From the NCBI GenBank assembly GCA_026391555.1, contig JAPLEB010000054.1:1-64000 (forward strand): a DNA stretch of 64,000 nt, in the 5' to 3' direction. Positions 56,377 to 64,000 of the stretch are shown here, piece by piece. The DNA comes from Bacteroidia bacterium. GTDB taxonomy: Bacteria; Bacteroidota; Bacteroidia; Bacteroidales; VadinHA17. A model generated the notes under the pieces. It did no database searches. It saw only the letters and a program-made list of their open reading frames with translations, and had not been told where the DNA came from. The translations under genes were made by a program, and so were the position numbers. Numbering within the stretch: the first letter of the stretch is position 1; every line of letters starts with the position of its first letter.

Positions 56377-57531
56377 ATGAAAAAAACTCTGCTTATTGTA
56401 GTTATTATTCTGGTAGTAATAATCGCACTGCCGGTAATTAACCTGATCCGATGGACTTTTCAATCGAAAAAACCAATGGATATCATATTAATTGACAAGA
56501 CCGTGCCAACCCTTGAACGTGAAAAGCACAAGTCATTTAATTGGATACTGACAAATGAAAGATTTGTTAAAAAGGAAAATAAAAGTAGCTATTCATACAA
56601 AAAGGATTATTATGGATTTTCTCCACAACGCCCATTACGCGAGAAACAGTGGGAAAGGAATGATTATCGTCTGACCGATCTAATTAACCTTGCTGAAAAA
56701 AATGATGCTGTTTATTTTGCCGATACTTATGGAGTGTTTTTTAATGACTGGTATAAAGGGATAAACAAAAGCCGTAAATCAAGAAAACTTTATGGTGGTC
56801 TTAATAATAATGACTTCCTGCTTTTAAAGGAAATGAAGGACAGGAATAAGCTGATTATAATGGAATATAACTCATTTGACTATCCAACAGCACAATTTGA
56901 ATCTGTCAGAACCCAGGAAAAACTTGGAATAACCTTTTCGGGTTGGACAGGAAAATATTTTAGCTCACTTGACACAACCGGCGAAGAATTCCCGATATGG
57001 ATGACTACTATGTATAGAAAAGAGTACAAGAAGCCATGGACCTTTACAAAACCCGGTATTGTTTTTATTAAAGACAAAGATATAATTGTACTCGAAGAAG
57101 GGACTCATCTTAAGAATGCAATGCCTCAAATTATAACCGATTCAGCATATTGTGAAAAATACGGGGTTCCTGGTTCAGTGGCTTTTAACAAGTGGTTCGA
57201 TGTTATTGACCCTCTTCAAAATAATATTGTATCAAAGTTCAAGATTGAAACAACACCAATTGGTGACACAATGTTGATTGAGAATAACCTGTTAAATGAA
57301 TTCCCTGCTGTAGTTCAGGAGCCGGTTTCCCAGAGAATTTATTATTTTTCAGGAGATTTCGCTAATTACAATGTCCCCTTCTGGACATCCAGATTTATAG
57401 GTGTTGATAAACTTAAAGGTATTCTGTATTCCGATAAACCGGATGATACCAGAAGATTCTTCTGGCTCTATTACAAACCACTTATCAACGGTATTTTCAG
57501 TGATTACTATAATTCAATGAAAAAAAAATAG
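56377..57531 (+). CDS. Membrane-anchored protein of unknown function
   Basis: A 384-residue protein. Residues 4-27 form a hydrophobic helix close to the N-terminus (LLIVVIILVVIIALPVI), an uncleaved anchor or signal. The rest is likely extracytoplasmic and globular, with alternating strands and helices: DIILIDKTVP near 35, AVYFADTYGVFFNDW near 115, IIMEYNSFDYP near 152, and a Trp- and Tyr-rich C-terminus. I do not recognise the family; nothing catalytic is obvious. It resembles a protein seen in other Bacteroidota genomes, but that is an impression. It is a single gene with a terminator and a palindrome downstream. Confidence 0.7.
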   Translation: MKKTLLIVVIILVVIIALPVINLIRWTFQSKKPMDIILIDKTVPTLEREKHKSFNWILTNERFVKKENKSSYSYKKDYYGFSPQRPLREKQWERNDYRLTDLINLAEKNDAVYFADTYGVFFNDWYKGINKSRKSRKLYGGLNNNDFLLLKEMKDRNKLIIMEYNSFDYPTAQFESVRTQEKLGITFSGWTGKYFSSLDTTGEEFPIWMTTMYRKEYKKPWTFTKPGIVFIKDKDIIVLEEGTHLKNAMPQIITDSAYCEKYGVPGSVAFNKWFDVIDPLQNNIVSKFKIETTPIGDTMLIENNLLNEFPAVVQEPVSQRIYYFSGDFANYNVPFWTSRFIGVDKLKGILYSDKPDDTRRFFWLYYKPLINGIFSDYYNSMKKK

Positions 57532-57554
57532 AAACCTATCAGGTTTCAATTTTT
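57531..57554 (+). terminator. Terminator after the unknown membrane-anchored gene
   Basis: Stem GAAACCT (57531-57537) and AGGTTTC (57541-57547) around ATC, followed by AATTTTT. The stem begins at the final G of the TAG stop codon. Confidence 0.7.
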
Positions 57555-57557
57555 GAA

Positions 57558-57583
57558 TAGGGACATGCCATGGCATGTCCCTA
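57558..57583. repeat. Perfect 26-base palindrome
   Basis: The half-sequence TAGGGACATGCCA is followed directly by its exact reverse complement, with no loop spacer. It lies between the terminator and the nitrilase gene. Palindromes of this GGGACATGCC type are, from memory, frequent dispersed elements in some bacterial genomes; a single copy is seen in this window. Confidence 0.8.
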
Positions 57584-57623
57584 CTTATTTCCTGATTATT
57601 AATGAGTTTCACGATAAATTAAT

Positions 57624-58394
57624 ATGAAGATTTCAATTATTCAATCCGATATAACCTGGGAAGATAAATCAGTTAACTTAGGTAAACTCGGTGAACTTAT
57701 TATCCCACTCTTTAATAATACTGACATCGTCATACTTCCTGAAATGTTCAATACAGGATTTTCAATGAATACTGAACATTTATGTGAATCACCCGAAGCT
57801 GAAACCTTCAACTGGATGAAGAACATCGCTCAAAAAGGGAATTTTGGATTGTGTGGAAGTTACATTGTGAAGGAAAATATCAGCTTCTTTAACCGGTGGG
57901 TATTTGTTACTCCGGAAAAAGAATGCTGGCACTATGATAAACGACACCTTTTCAGCATGGCCGGTGAGGATAAATTTTTCTCCCCCGGGAAAATCCGGTT
58001 GATATTCAGTTTCAGAGGCGTAAGGATTAGTCCTTATATCTGTTACGATCTCCGTTTCCCGGTTTGGAGCAGGAATCGAAATGATTACGATCTCGCGATC
58101 TATGCAGCTAACTGGCCTGAAAGCAGGAGAAGTGTCTGGAATACACTTCTTAAAGCAAGAGCCATTGAAAATCAATGCTATGTAGCCGGATCGAACAGAA
58201 TAGGTACTGATGGGAACGGTATTAAGTATTGCGGAGATTCGATGATAGTTGATTCCCGCGGCGAGATCATTGCCTCTGCTGGTGTCAATGCAGAGAGTTC
58301 CATTACCAGTGAAGTTTCATTGACTGAATTATCTGATTTCAGAAAAAAATTCCCTGTCCTGAACGATGCTGATAATTTCACTATCGGCGTTTGA
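57624..58394 (+). CDS. Nitrilase-superfamily amidase (omega-amidase-like)
   Basis: A 256-residue carbon-nitrogen hydrolase. The Glu-Lys-Cys triad is visible: Glu in IVILPEMFNTGFS near 42, Lys in HYDKRHLFSM near 110, and Cys in PYICYDLRFPVW near 145. The fold and the FSMAGEDKFFSPG loop match the YafV/NIT2 group, which removes the omega-amide of 2-oxoglutaramate or 2-oxosuccinamate. No methionine-salvage or transaminase gene is adjacent, so substrate is inferred from family alone. The TGA stop (58392-58394) is directly followed by a 7-base-period tract. Confidence 0.88.
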   Translation: MKISIIQSDITWEDKSVNLGKLGELIIPLFNNTDIVILPEMFNTGFSMNTEHLCESPEAETFNWMKNIAQKGNFGLCGSYIVKENISFFNRWVFVTPEKECWHYDKRHLFSMAGEDKFFSPGKIRLIFSFRGVRISPYICYDLRFPVWSRNRNDYDLAIYAANWPESRRSVWNTLLKARAIENQCYVAGSNRIGTDGNGIKYCGDSMIVDSRGEIIASAGVNAESSITSEVSLTELSDFRKKFPVLNDADNFTIGV

Positions 58395-58457
58395 CTTTTA
58401 CATTTTAACTTTTGTCTTTTTACTTTTGTCTTTTTACTTTTGTCTTTTATCTTTAAC
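58395..58457. repeat. Nine-unit heptamer tract after the nitrilase gene
   Basis: Starting at the base after the TGA stop: CTTTTAC, ATTTTAA, CTTTTGT, CTTTTTA, CTTTTGT, CTTTTTA, CTTTTGT, CTTTTAT, CTTTAAC. Every unit is exactly seven bases. It is followed at 58464-58484 by a near copy of the G+C-rich word at 21888-21908. Confidence 0.85.
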
Positions 58458-58488
58458 CCAAATAAACCCACCCCTTGCCCCCCGTTTT

Positions 58489-61419
58489 TTACTTCTTAAG
58501 TGCATTAAACAGAACCACCGCCGGATGTAAAGCAATCCTTCCGGTTCCATCCTTAATATGATGCCTGCAACTTGTCCCTGGTGCAGTAATTATGATGCTT
58601 TCACCGGAGTTCCTGATTTCAGGGAACAATACAAGCTCTCCTATCTTGTTGGATAAATCATAATGCTCCTTTTCATATCCAAACGACCCGGCCATTCCAC
58701 AGCAGCCAGAGGGAATTTCAGTTACAGAATAATTTACAGGTATTGAGAGCATTTCAATGGTACTTGCTGAAGAAGCAATTGCCTTCTGCTGACAATGAGC
58801 ATGTAAAAGAATTCTGGCCTTTTCTTCCACGAATAAACTACGATCAATTCTTCCCGATCTGAACTCCCTGGCAATAAACTCATCAACCATATAACTGTTA
58901 CCGGCAATCTTTTCTGCTGATCCCTTTAAATCATTTCCTGCCAACTCAGGATATTCATCTCTGAACCCAAGAATTGCAGAGGGCTCAATCCCAACCAATG
59001 GAAGCTCCTCGCTGATAAGTCCTGACAAAGCCTGAATATTCTTTCTTATTGTCTTCTGTGCTCTTCTTACCAGACCTTTTGAGATGTAGGTCCTTGCACT
59101 GACAGAATGGTCTGCAATAACCACTTTGTAATTCAAGGCAGTAAGCAACCTAATAACAGCTATACCAATTTCAGTATCATTGAAATTTGTGAATTCGTCG
59201 ATAAAAAGGCAAACCGGGCTTTTAGGATTTTCCGGATTAATATCTGAAAGGTTTTTCCTGATCCACTTTTTAAGAGTCGTCCTATATATTAATGGTATGG
59301 ATCTTTTTGAGGCAAACCCGGCAGCTTTTTTCAGAATACCGGCTGTAACATTGTTCTTCAGAAAAAAGTTATAAATGGACGGAGCTACTGAACCAATATA
59401 GTTAATCACTGATATATAGGCAATTAATCTTGTCCGTAAAGGTATCCCATGCTTGTCGTGCCAATGCTGGAGAAATTCCGATTTGATCTTGGCAATATCG
59501 ACACCTGATGGACATTCCGATTTGCAGCCCTTACATGACAGACAGAGATCAAGAACCTCATAAATCTCTTTGTGATCCCAGGGATCACCATCTTTGCTAA
59601 GGAATTCACGTATCACATTCGCCCTTGCCCTTGTACTTTTTTCTTCATCACCTGTCGCCATAAAACCGGGACACATTAGTCCTCCGGTTATTATCGATTT
59701 CCGGCAGTCTGCCGACCCATTGCACCTTTCTGCTGCTCTTATAATTCCATCACTGGATGAAAAATCAAAAATGGTGTCTATCTCACGTGTGGGTTTACCC
59801 GGGATGTACCTCAGAAAAGTATTCATCTGTAGAGTATTGGTTATCTTTCCCGGGTTTAGAATACTTTCAGGATCCCAGCATTTTTTTACCTCCTTAAGAA
59901 GATTATAGTTATGTTCTCCAAGAACCAGTGGTATAAATTCACCTCTTAACCTCCCGTCTCCATGTTCTCCACTCAACGACCCTCTATATTTCTTAACCAG
60001 ACGGGCTGTATCAAGACCTATTTTTCTGAAAAGCTCTACATCCGCAGGATATTTAAGGTTAAGTATCGGCCTGATGTGAAGCTCCCCTGTCCCAATATGG
60101 GCATGAAATACCGAATCTTTGCCATAACCAGCCAACATCTTCTCGATATCGTCAATATAATCTGGTAAATGTTCAACATTAATGGCAGTGTCCTCAATAA
60201 GAGCGACAGGTTTAGAATCTCCTTTCATGTTCGCCAAAACTCCAAGTCCAGCTTTTCTCAAATCCCATACTTTTGATATATCTTTTCCTTTTACAATAGG
60301 ATAGGAGTATCCGTAACCTTCTGACCTAAGATCATTAATCATGTCAGCAGCGATAGTGTCTACTTCTTCCGGTTTGTCTCTGACAAATTCAACTATAACG
60401 ATTGCTCCAGGTCTTCCTTCAAGAAAAAAACGATTATTTCTCTGACTGACATTATCTTCAGTCAGCTCAAGTATCCTGTTATCCATCATCTCAACAGCCG
60501 AGGGCTTGTATTTTAATGCTATAAGATTAGTTTTGAAGGCGTCATTCCTGTTATTGAGATGAATGCATACAAGTGCTTTATTTACAGGAGGTAATGGAAC
60601 AACATTAAATTTTATTTCAGTAGTAACTGCCAGAGTTCCTTCTGAACCTGCAAGTAACCTGCAGAAATTGAATTTTCTGTTCGATTTTCCATCAAAAATT
60701 TCAGAATCCAGCAGCAGGTCAAGGGCATAACCGGTGTTTCTCCTTGGTATTTTCGGATCGGGATAACCCTCCCTGATACTCTCTTTGTTAAACTGATCAT
60801 CAAGAATCTTTTTAATGTTTCTATAGATTTCTCCTTCAAGATTATTCAGATTGCATTTAGTGTTAAAAGTCTCCTTATCCACCGTACCAAAAATTGCCTC
60901 ACTGCCATCACTTAAAAGAGTTTTTAGTTCTATCGTATGATCTCGTGTCGATCCATAAATAATTGAATGTAAGCCACATGCATTATTACCTACCATGCCG
61001 CCAAGGTTACATCTGTTTGAAGTTGATGTCTCGGGGCCAAAAAACAGACTATGTTCTTTAAGTTTCAGATTCAGCTCATCAAGAACTACCCCTGGTTCCG
61101 CTTTTACCCACATCTCCTCTTTATTTATCTCAAGTATCTTATTCATATATCTTGAGATATCAACAATTATTCCTGAACTGACTGCCTGGCCCGCAAGCGA
61201 AGTACCTCCTGCCCTGATAGTTACACTGGATTTCTCTTTTGCTGCAAATATTAATATTTTTCTGATGTCTGATAATCCTTTGGGCCACGCAACGGCTACA
61301 GGTTCCTCTTTATAAACAGAAGCATCGGTGGAATAAATGGTCGTTGTGATCTTGTCGTGTTTAAGGTCACCATCAAGGCTTTTACCTAATGTATTTAACC
61401 GGGAAAGAAAAGTATCCAT
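58489..61419 (-). CDS. FAD and iron-sulfur 2-hydroxyacid dehydrogenase (GlcD-GlcF-type fusion)
   Basis: A 976-residue fusion. Residues 1-530 are a FAD-linked oxidase: the PCMH FAD-binding fold with VTIRAGGTSLAGQAVSSG near 57-74, MVGNNACGLHSIIYGST near 141-157, and the C-terminal oxidase domain with AHIGTGELHIRPIL and LSGEHGDGRLRGEF. Residues 560-976 resemble GlcF: the motif CLSCKGCKSECPSG near 645, then CCG-type cysteines (HAHCQQKA and PSGCCGMAGSFGYE near the end). The family covers D-lactate, glycolate and 2-hydroxyglutarate dehydrogenases (YdiJ-like). It probably acts at the inner membrane, passing electrons to a quinone or flavoprotein. D-lactate is plausible beside pta, but the substrate is not fixed by sequence. 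It is divergent from pta. Confidence 0.9.
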   Translation of the reverse strand: MDTFLSRLNTLGKSLDGDLKHDKITTTIYSTDASVYKEEPVAVAWPKGLSDIRKILIFAAKEKSSVTIRAGGTSLAGQAVSSGIIVDISRYMNKILEINKEEMWVKAEPGVVLDELNLKLKEHSLFFGPETSTSNRCNLGGMVGNNACGLHSIIYGSTRDHTIELKTLLSDGSEAIFGTVDKETFNTKCNLNNLEGEIYRNIKKILDDQFNKESIREGYPDPKIPRRNTGYALDLLLDSEIFDGKSNRKFNFCRLLAGSEGTLAVTTEIKFNVVPLPPVNKALVCIHLNNRNDAFKTNLIALKYKPSAVEMMDNRILELTEDNVSQRNNRFFLEGRPGAIVIVEFVRDKPEEVDTIAADMINDLRSEGYGYSYPIVKGKDISKVWDLRKAGLGVLANMKGDSKPVALIEDTAINVEHLPDYIDDIEKMLAGYGKDSVFHAHIGTGELHIRPILNLKYPADVELFRKIGLDTARLVKKYRGSLSGEHGDGRLRGEFIPLVLGEHNYNLLKEVKKCWDPESILNPGKITNTLQMNTFLRYIPGKPTREIDTIFDFSSSDGIIRAAERCNGSADCRKSIITGGLMCPGFMATGDEEKSTRARANVIREFLSKDGDPWDHKEIYEVLDLCLSCKGCKSECPSGVDIAKIKSEFLQHWHDKHGIPLRTRLIAYISVINYIGSVAPSIYNFFLKNNVTAGILKKAAGFASKRSIPLIYRTTLKKWIRKNLSDINPENPKSPVCLFIDEFTNFNDTEIGIAVIRLLTALNYKVVIADHSVSARTYISKGLVRRAQKTIRKNIQALSGLISEELPLVGIEPSAILGFRDEYPELAGNDLKGSAEKIAGNSYMVDEFIAREFRSGRIDRSLFVEEKARILLHAHCQQKAIASSASTIEMLSIPVNYSVTEIPSGCCGMAGSFGYEKEHYDLSNKIGELVLFPEIRNSGESIIITAPGTSCRHHIKDGTGRIALHPAVVLFNALKK

Positions 61420-61613
61420 TTCAATATTGCAATTAAGAACCGCTAAATTATGAAAATGATTTAATCATGGTTTGTACAATGACTTTTTAGTAGGATTATT
61501 TTTTGAAAAAGTAATAATACTGATATAAATCATGTATTTCAAAATTGTTAAATCGAACTTTTATTTCGTACATTTATGGGAAATTTTCGAACTTATTAAT
61601 ATATTGATACACA

Positions 61614-62621
61614 ATGGAATTATTAGATCGTATCAAACTAAATGCCAGGAAACATAATAAGCGTATTGTGCTTCCCGAAGGGTATGAAGAAAGAACTATT
61701 AAGGCAGCGGATATAGCTTTAAAAGAAAAACTGGCTCAAATAATTTTAATTGGAGATCCGGTAGAGATCAATTCACATGCTGCAAGGCTGGGATTAAAGA
61801 ACATTTCAAAAGCAACAATTATCAATCCCAAATCGCATGAAAAAAGGGATCATTATATTGACATGATGGTTGAGATCAGGAAAAGTAAAGGCATGACCAG
61901 GGAAGAGGCATCAAAACTTATAGAAGACCCACTTTATCTGGGTGTGCTGATGATCAAAAACGGAGATGCAGACGGTGAGGTTTCAGGAGCAGATCATGCC
62001 ACTGGTGACGTCCTTAGACCTGCATTTCATTATGTAAAAACAGCACCCGGGATTTCAGTTGTTTCAGGAGCATTTATTATGATCCTTCCCGATAAAGAAT
62101 TTGGGGAAAACGGTGTTATAATATTTGCCGATGGTGCTGTTCACCCAAATCCAAACGAAAAAGAACTGGCTGAAATAGCTGTTGCATCCGCGCACACTGC
62201 AAAAGCAATTGCCGGATTTGAACCAAGAATCGCGATGCTTAGTTTTTCAACAAAAGGAAGCGCCAGACATGAATTAGTTGATAAAGTGGTCAATGCCACA
62301 AGAATAGCAAAAGAGATGGCGCCCGAACTTCAGATAGATGGAGAACTTCAGGTGGATGCAGCTCTTATCGAGGCAATTGGAAAAAGCAAGGCTCCGGGTA
62401 GCCCTATCGCTGGTAAAGCAAATGTCCTTATTTTTCCTGATCTGAATTCGGGTAATATCGCATATAAGCTTGTTCAAAGACTTGCTCATGCTGAGGCTAT
62501 TGGCCCGGTTTTGCAGGGCATGGCTGCCCCGATAAATGATCTCTCACGCGGATGTTCAGTAAGCGATATAGTAAGCATGATAGCAATAACAGCAAATCAG
62601 GCTGCCGGAATAAAAAAGTGA
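61614..62621 (+). CDS. pta: Phosphate acetyltransferase
   Basis: Converts acetyl-CoA and phosphate to acetyl phosphate. At 335 aa it is the short catalytic form without regulatory domains. Marks: KRIVLPEGYEERT near 19-31, DADGEVSGADHATGDVLRPA near 117-136, and LIFPDLNSGNIAYKLVQRL near 271-289. Phosphate butyryltransferases are similar, but the GEVSGADHAT motif supports Pta. It is upstream of the 3-hydroxyacyl-CoA dehydrogenase-like gene and ackA. Confidence 0.95.
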   Translation: MELLDRIKLNARKHNKRIVLPEGYEERTIKAADIALKEKLAQIILIGDPVEINSHAARLGLKNISKATIINPKSHEKRDHYIDMMVEIRKSKGMTREEASKLIEDPLYLGVLMIKNGDADGEVSGADHATGDVLRPAFHYVKTAPGISVVSGAFIMILPDKEFGENGVIIFADGAVHPNPNEKELAEIAVASAHTAKAIAGFEPRIAMLSFSTKGSARHELVDKVVNATRIAKEMAPELQIDGELQVDAALIEAIGKSKAPGSPIAGKANVLIFPDLNSGNIAYKLVQRLAHAEAIGPVLQGMAAPINDLSRGCSVSDIVSMIAITANQAAGIKK

Positions 62622-62686
62622 TGAATCCCGGTATTAAGGGCACATGTTTCATTTTAAGAAGAAATAGTTACTAATTATGATAAGTT

Positions 62687-63655
62687 ATGTCAGAAAGTAT
62701 TGAAAAGCTGGAAGATTATGGATTAGGCAAGGATACCAAACCAAAAACTCTGTTTTCACTCGTCGGAATAGTTGGAGCAGGTTCCGTTGGACAGAATATT
62801 GCACGAATGGTAAGTTCCAAAGGATTGGATGTAATATTTTTGGAGGTTAGTCAACAGAAAGTAGATCAGGCTTATGTGGAACTGGCTAAGGAACTTGACC
62901 GTATGATTGAACGATGGGGAATGACTAATTCCGAAAAACTGGGAATATTATCACGAATAAAGGGAACAACCGAATATAGTAAATTTAAGGGATGTGATAT
63001 TGTGATTGAAGCAGTCAAGTCCTCAAGCCGGCAAGATAGCCACGATATCCGCATGAAAATCTTAAAAAACATAGAACTCCAGGTTGACAGAGATACTATA
63101 ATAGCTACAAACTCCTCAACACAGGTTATAACTGAGCTTACTGCCGATCTTACCTATAAAGATCGTTGTGTAAGCTTCCATTTTCTTACTCCTGAAGCTG
63201 ATGCGAGGGTTGTTGAAATTGTAAAAGGTCTTTATACTTCCCAGGCTGCTTATGAAAATACTATAAAATTTGCTCATTTAATAGGTAAAAAGGTTATTCC
63301 GGTAAAAGAGTCTCCCGGCATAATAAGCACACGTCTTTTTGTTCCATTGATCAATGAAGCATGTGAAATATTGATGGAAGGTGTAGGCAAAATGGAGGAT
63401 ATCGATTTAACAATGAAGGTTGGATTTGGTCTACCTCTGGGGCCTTTTGAAATGGCTGATAAAATCGGTTTGGATAAAATACTCAGGTGGTGTGAAAACC
63501 TTTATGATGAATTTGGAGACCTGAAATACAAGTCTTCGCCTCTCCTTAAAAAACTCGTCAGGGCTAACCAATGGGGAAGACGTACCGGCATAGGATTTTA
63601 TGAATATGGTAAAGACGGCGTAAAAATTAGTAAAAATAATTTTTTTGAGTACTAA
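62687..63655 (+). CDS. 3-hydroxyacyl-CoA dehydrogenase-like protein
   Basis: A 322-residue NAD-binding protein. The Rossmann motif GAGSVG is at 30-35 within LVGIVGAGSVGQN. The catalytic Ser is in TNSST (142-146), His165 is in SFHFL and Glu177 in RVVEIV. The normally conserved active-site Asn of PGFIVNRL is Thr215 here (PGIISTRL). The nearby FNPxxxMK stretch is also replaced by LTPEADAR. It therefore either has altered substrate or mechanism or is not a classical 3-hydroxybutyryl-CoA dehydrogenase. It lies between pta and ackA (gaps 65 and 84 bases), suggesting a role in acetyl- or acyl-CoA handling. Confidence 0.85.
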   Translation: MSESIEKLEDYGLGKDTKPKTLFSLVGIVGAGSVGQNIARMVSSKGLDVIFLEVSQQKVDQAYVELAKELDRMIERWGMTNSEKLGILSRIKGTTEYSKFKGCDIVIEAVKSSSRQDSHDIRMKILKNIELQVDRDTIIATNSSTQVITELTADLTYKDRCVSFHFLTPEADARVVEIVKGLYTSQAAYENTIKFAHLIGKKVIPVKESPGIISTRLFVPLINEACEILMEGVGKMEDIDLTMKVGFGLPLGPFEMADKIGLDKILRWCENLYDEFGDLKYKSSPLLKKLVRANQWGRRTGIGFYEYGKDGVKISKNNFFEY

Positions 63656-63739
63656 GCTAAAAGAAATTCACCTGCCTTAAGGTTTTAGTAACAAGGTACA
63701 TGAGTGTTCTGAAATATTTACATAATAAAATAATTAATA

Positions 63740-64000
63740 ATGAAAATATTAGTTCTTAACTGCGGAAGTTCATCAATAAAATATCAACTTATTGATATGA
63801 ATTCCAGTATTGTTCTTGCGAAGGGTATAGTTGAAAAAATAGGATTGAAAGGATCGTTTTTAAAAAATGAGAGATTCGATGGGGATAAGGTAAAACTTGA
63901 GGGAGAGATACTTGACCATCAAAGCGGTATTGAATATATTCTTGGTTTGATGATAAGTAAAAAAAGAGGAGTAATTAAAGGATTGAATGAAATAGATGCC
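63740..64000 (+). CDS. ackA: Acetate kinase (5' part, truncated by window end)
   Basis: Makes acetate and ATP from acetyl phosphate. The first 87 codons are present: MKILVLNCGSSSIKYQLIDM is the ATP/phosphate-binding start of the acetate kinase family, and DHQSGIEYILGLM fits the usual second segment. The gene starts at ATG 63740, 84 bases after the preceding gene, and continues beyond the window. With pta it forms the acetate fermentation pair. Butyrate kinase is related but starts differently. Confidence 0.93.
   Translation, partial: MKILVLNCGSSSIKYQLIDMNSSIVLAKGIVEKIGLKGSFLKNERFDGDKVKLEGEILDHQSGIEYILGLMISKKRGVIKGLNEIDA

Overview
The window looks like a piece of chromosome from an anaerobic member of the Bacteroidota, probably close to the Bacteroidales. 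Supporting signs: an approximately 1,100-residue SecA with the long insertion usual in this phylum; several near-consensus Bacteroidota promoters (TAnnTTTG -7 box, one with TTG 20 bases upstream); almost no Shine-Dalgarno sequences; an ExbB-ExbD-ExbD-TonB set; PD40 and TPR lipoproteins; and A+T-rich sequence throughout. I see no tRNA, rRNA, CRISPR array, prophage or intact insertion sequence. The one clear structured RNA is RNase P RNA (about 53.05-53.45 kb).

Layout. 0-12.2 kb: tail of an unidentified gene, secA, then a minus-strand run of dapA, a small conserved protein and ligA, followed by an AmmeMemoRadiSam cassette whose middle gene is a large membrane protein with a degenerate spermidine-synthase-like domain. 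12.3-21.9 kb: a SiaC-like phosphoprotein, argS, ffh, folD, a PD40 lipoprotein, a TPR protein, a ComA-type phosphosulfolactate synthase, aroE and a small unknown gene. 21.9-32.0 kb: an eleven-gene complex I operon (nuoABCDHIJKLMN) without nuoE, nuoF or nuoG. 32.2-38.8 kb, divergent from nuoA: a seven-gene HdrCBA-FlxDCBA-like operon. 38.8-44.7 kb: truA, a galactose operon (galK, galM, sugar MFS transporter) and a threonine aldolase-like gene. 44.7-52.9 kb: tonB, two exbD, exbB, a TPR/carboxypeptidase-regulatory-like protein, a PstS-like lipoprotein, a small membrane protein and queA. 53-64 kb: rnpB, a decayed LolA-like gene, kdsA, rarA, an unknown membrane-anchored protein, a nitrilase-family amidase, a 976-residue FAD/Fe-S 2-hydroxyacid dehydrogenase, pta, a 3-hydroxyacyl-CoA dehydrogenase-like gene and the start of ackA.

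How the genes may work together. The most coherent theme is anaerobic electron flow. The Flx-Hdr operon encodes a predicted cytoplasmic NADH-oxidising, flavin-based complex next to a complex I that lacks its NADH input module, so reduced ferredoxin could be made by one and used by the other. Pta-AckA and the FAD/Fe-S dehydrogenase fit fermentative carbon metabolism. This coupling is inferred from gene content, not shown.

The least expected structural signal lies between genes. At least six gene boundaries carry degenerate tandem repeats with a 7-base period. The unit differs from place to place, and the tracts are often in register with the adjacent stop codon (argS, aroE, nuoN, pstS-like and the nitrilase gene). 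The clearest has twelve consecutive units at 50136-50219.
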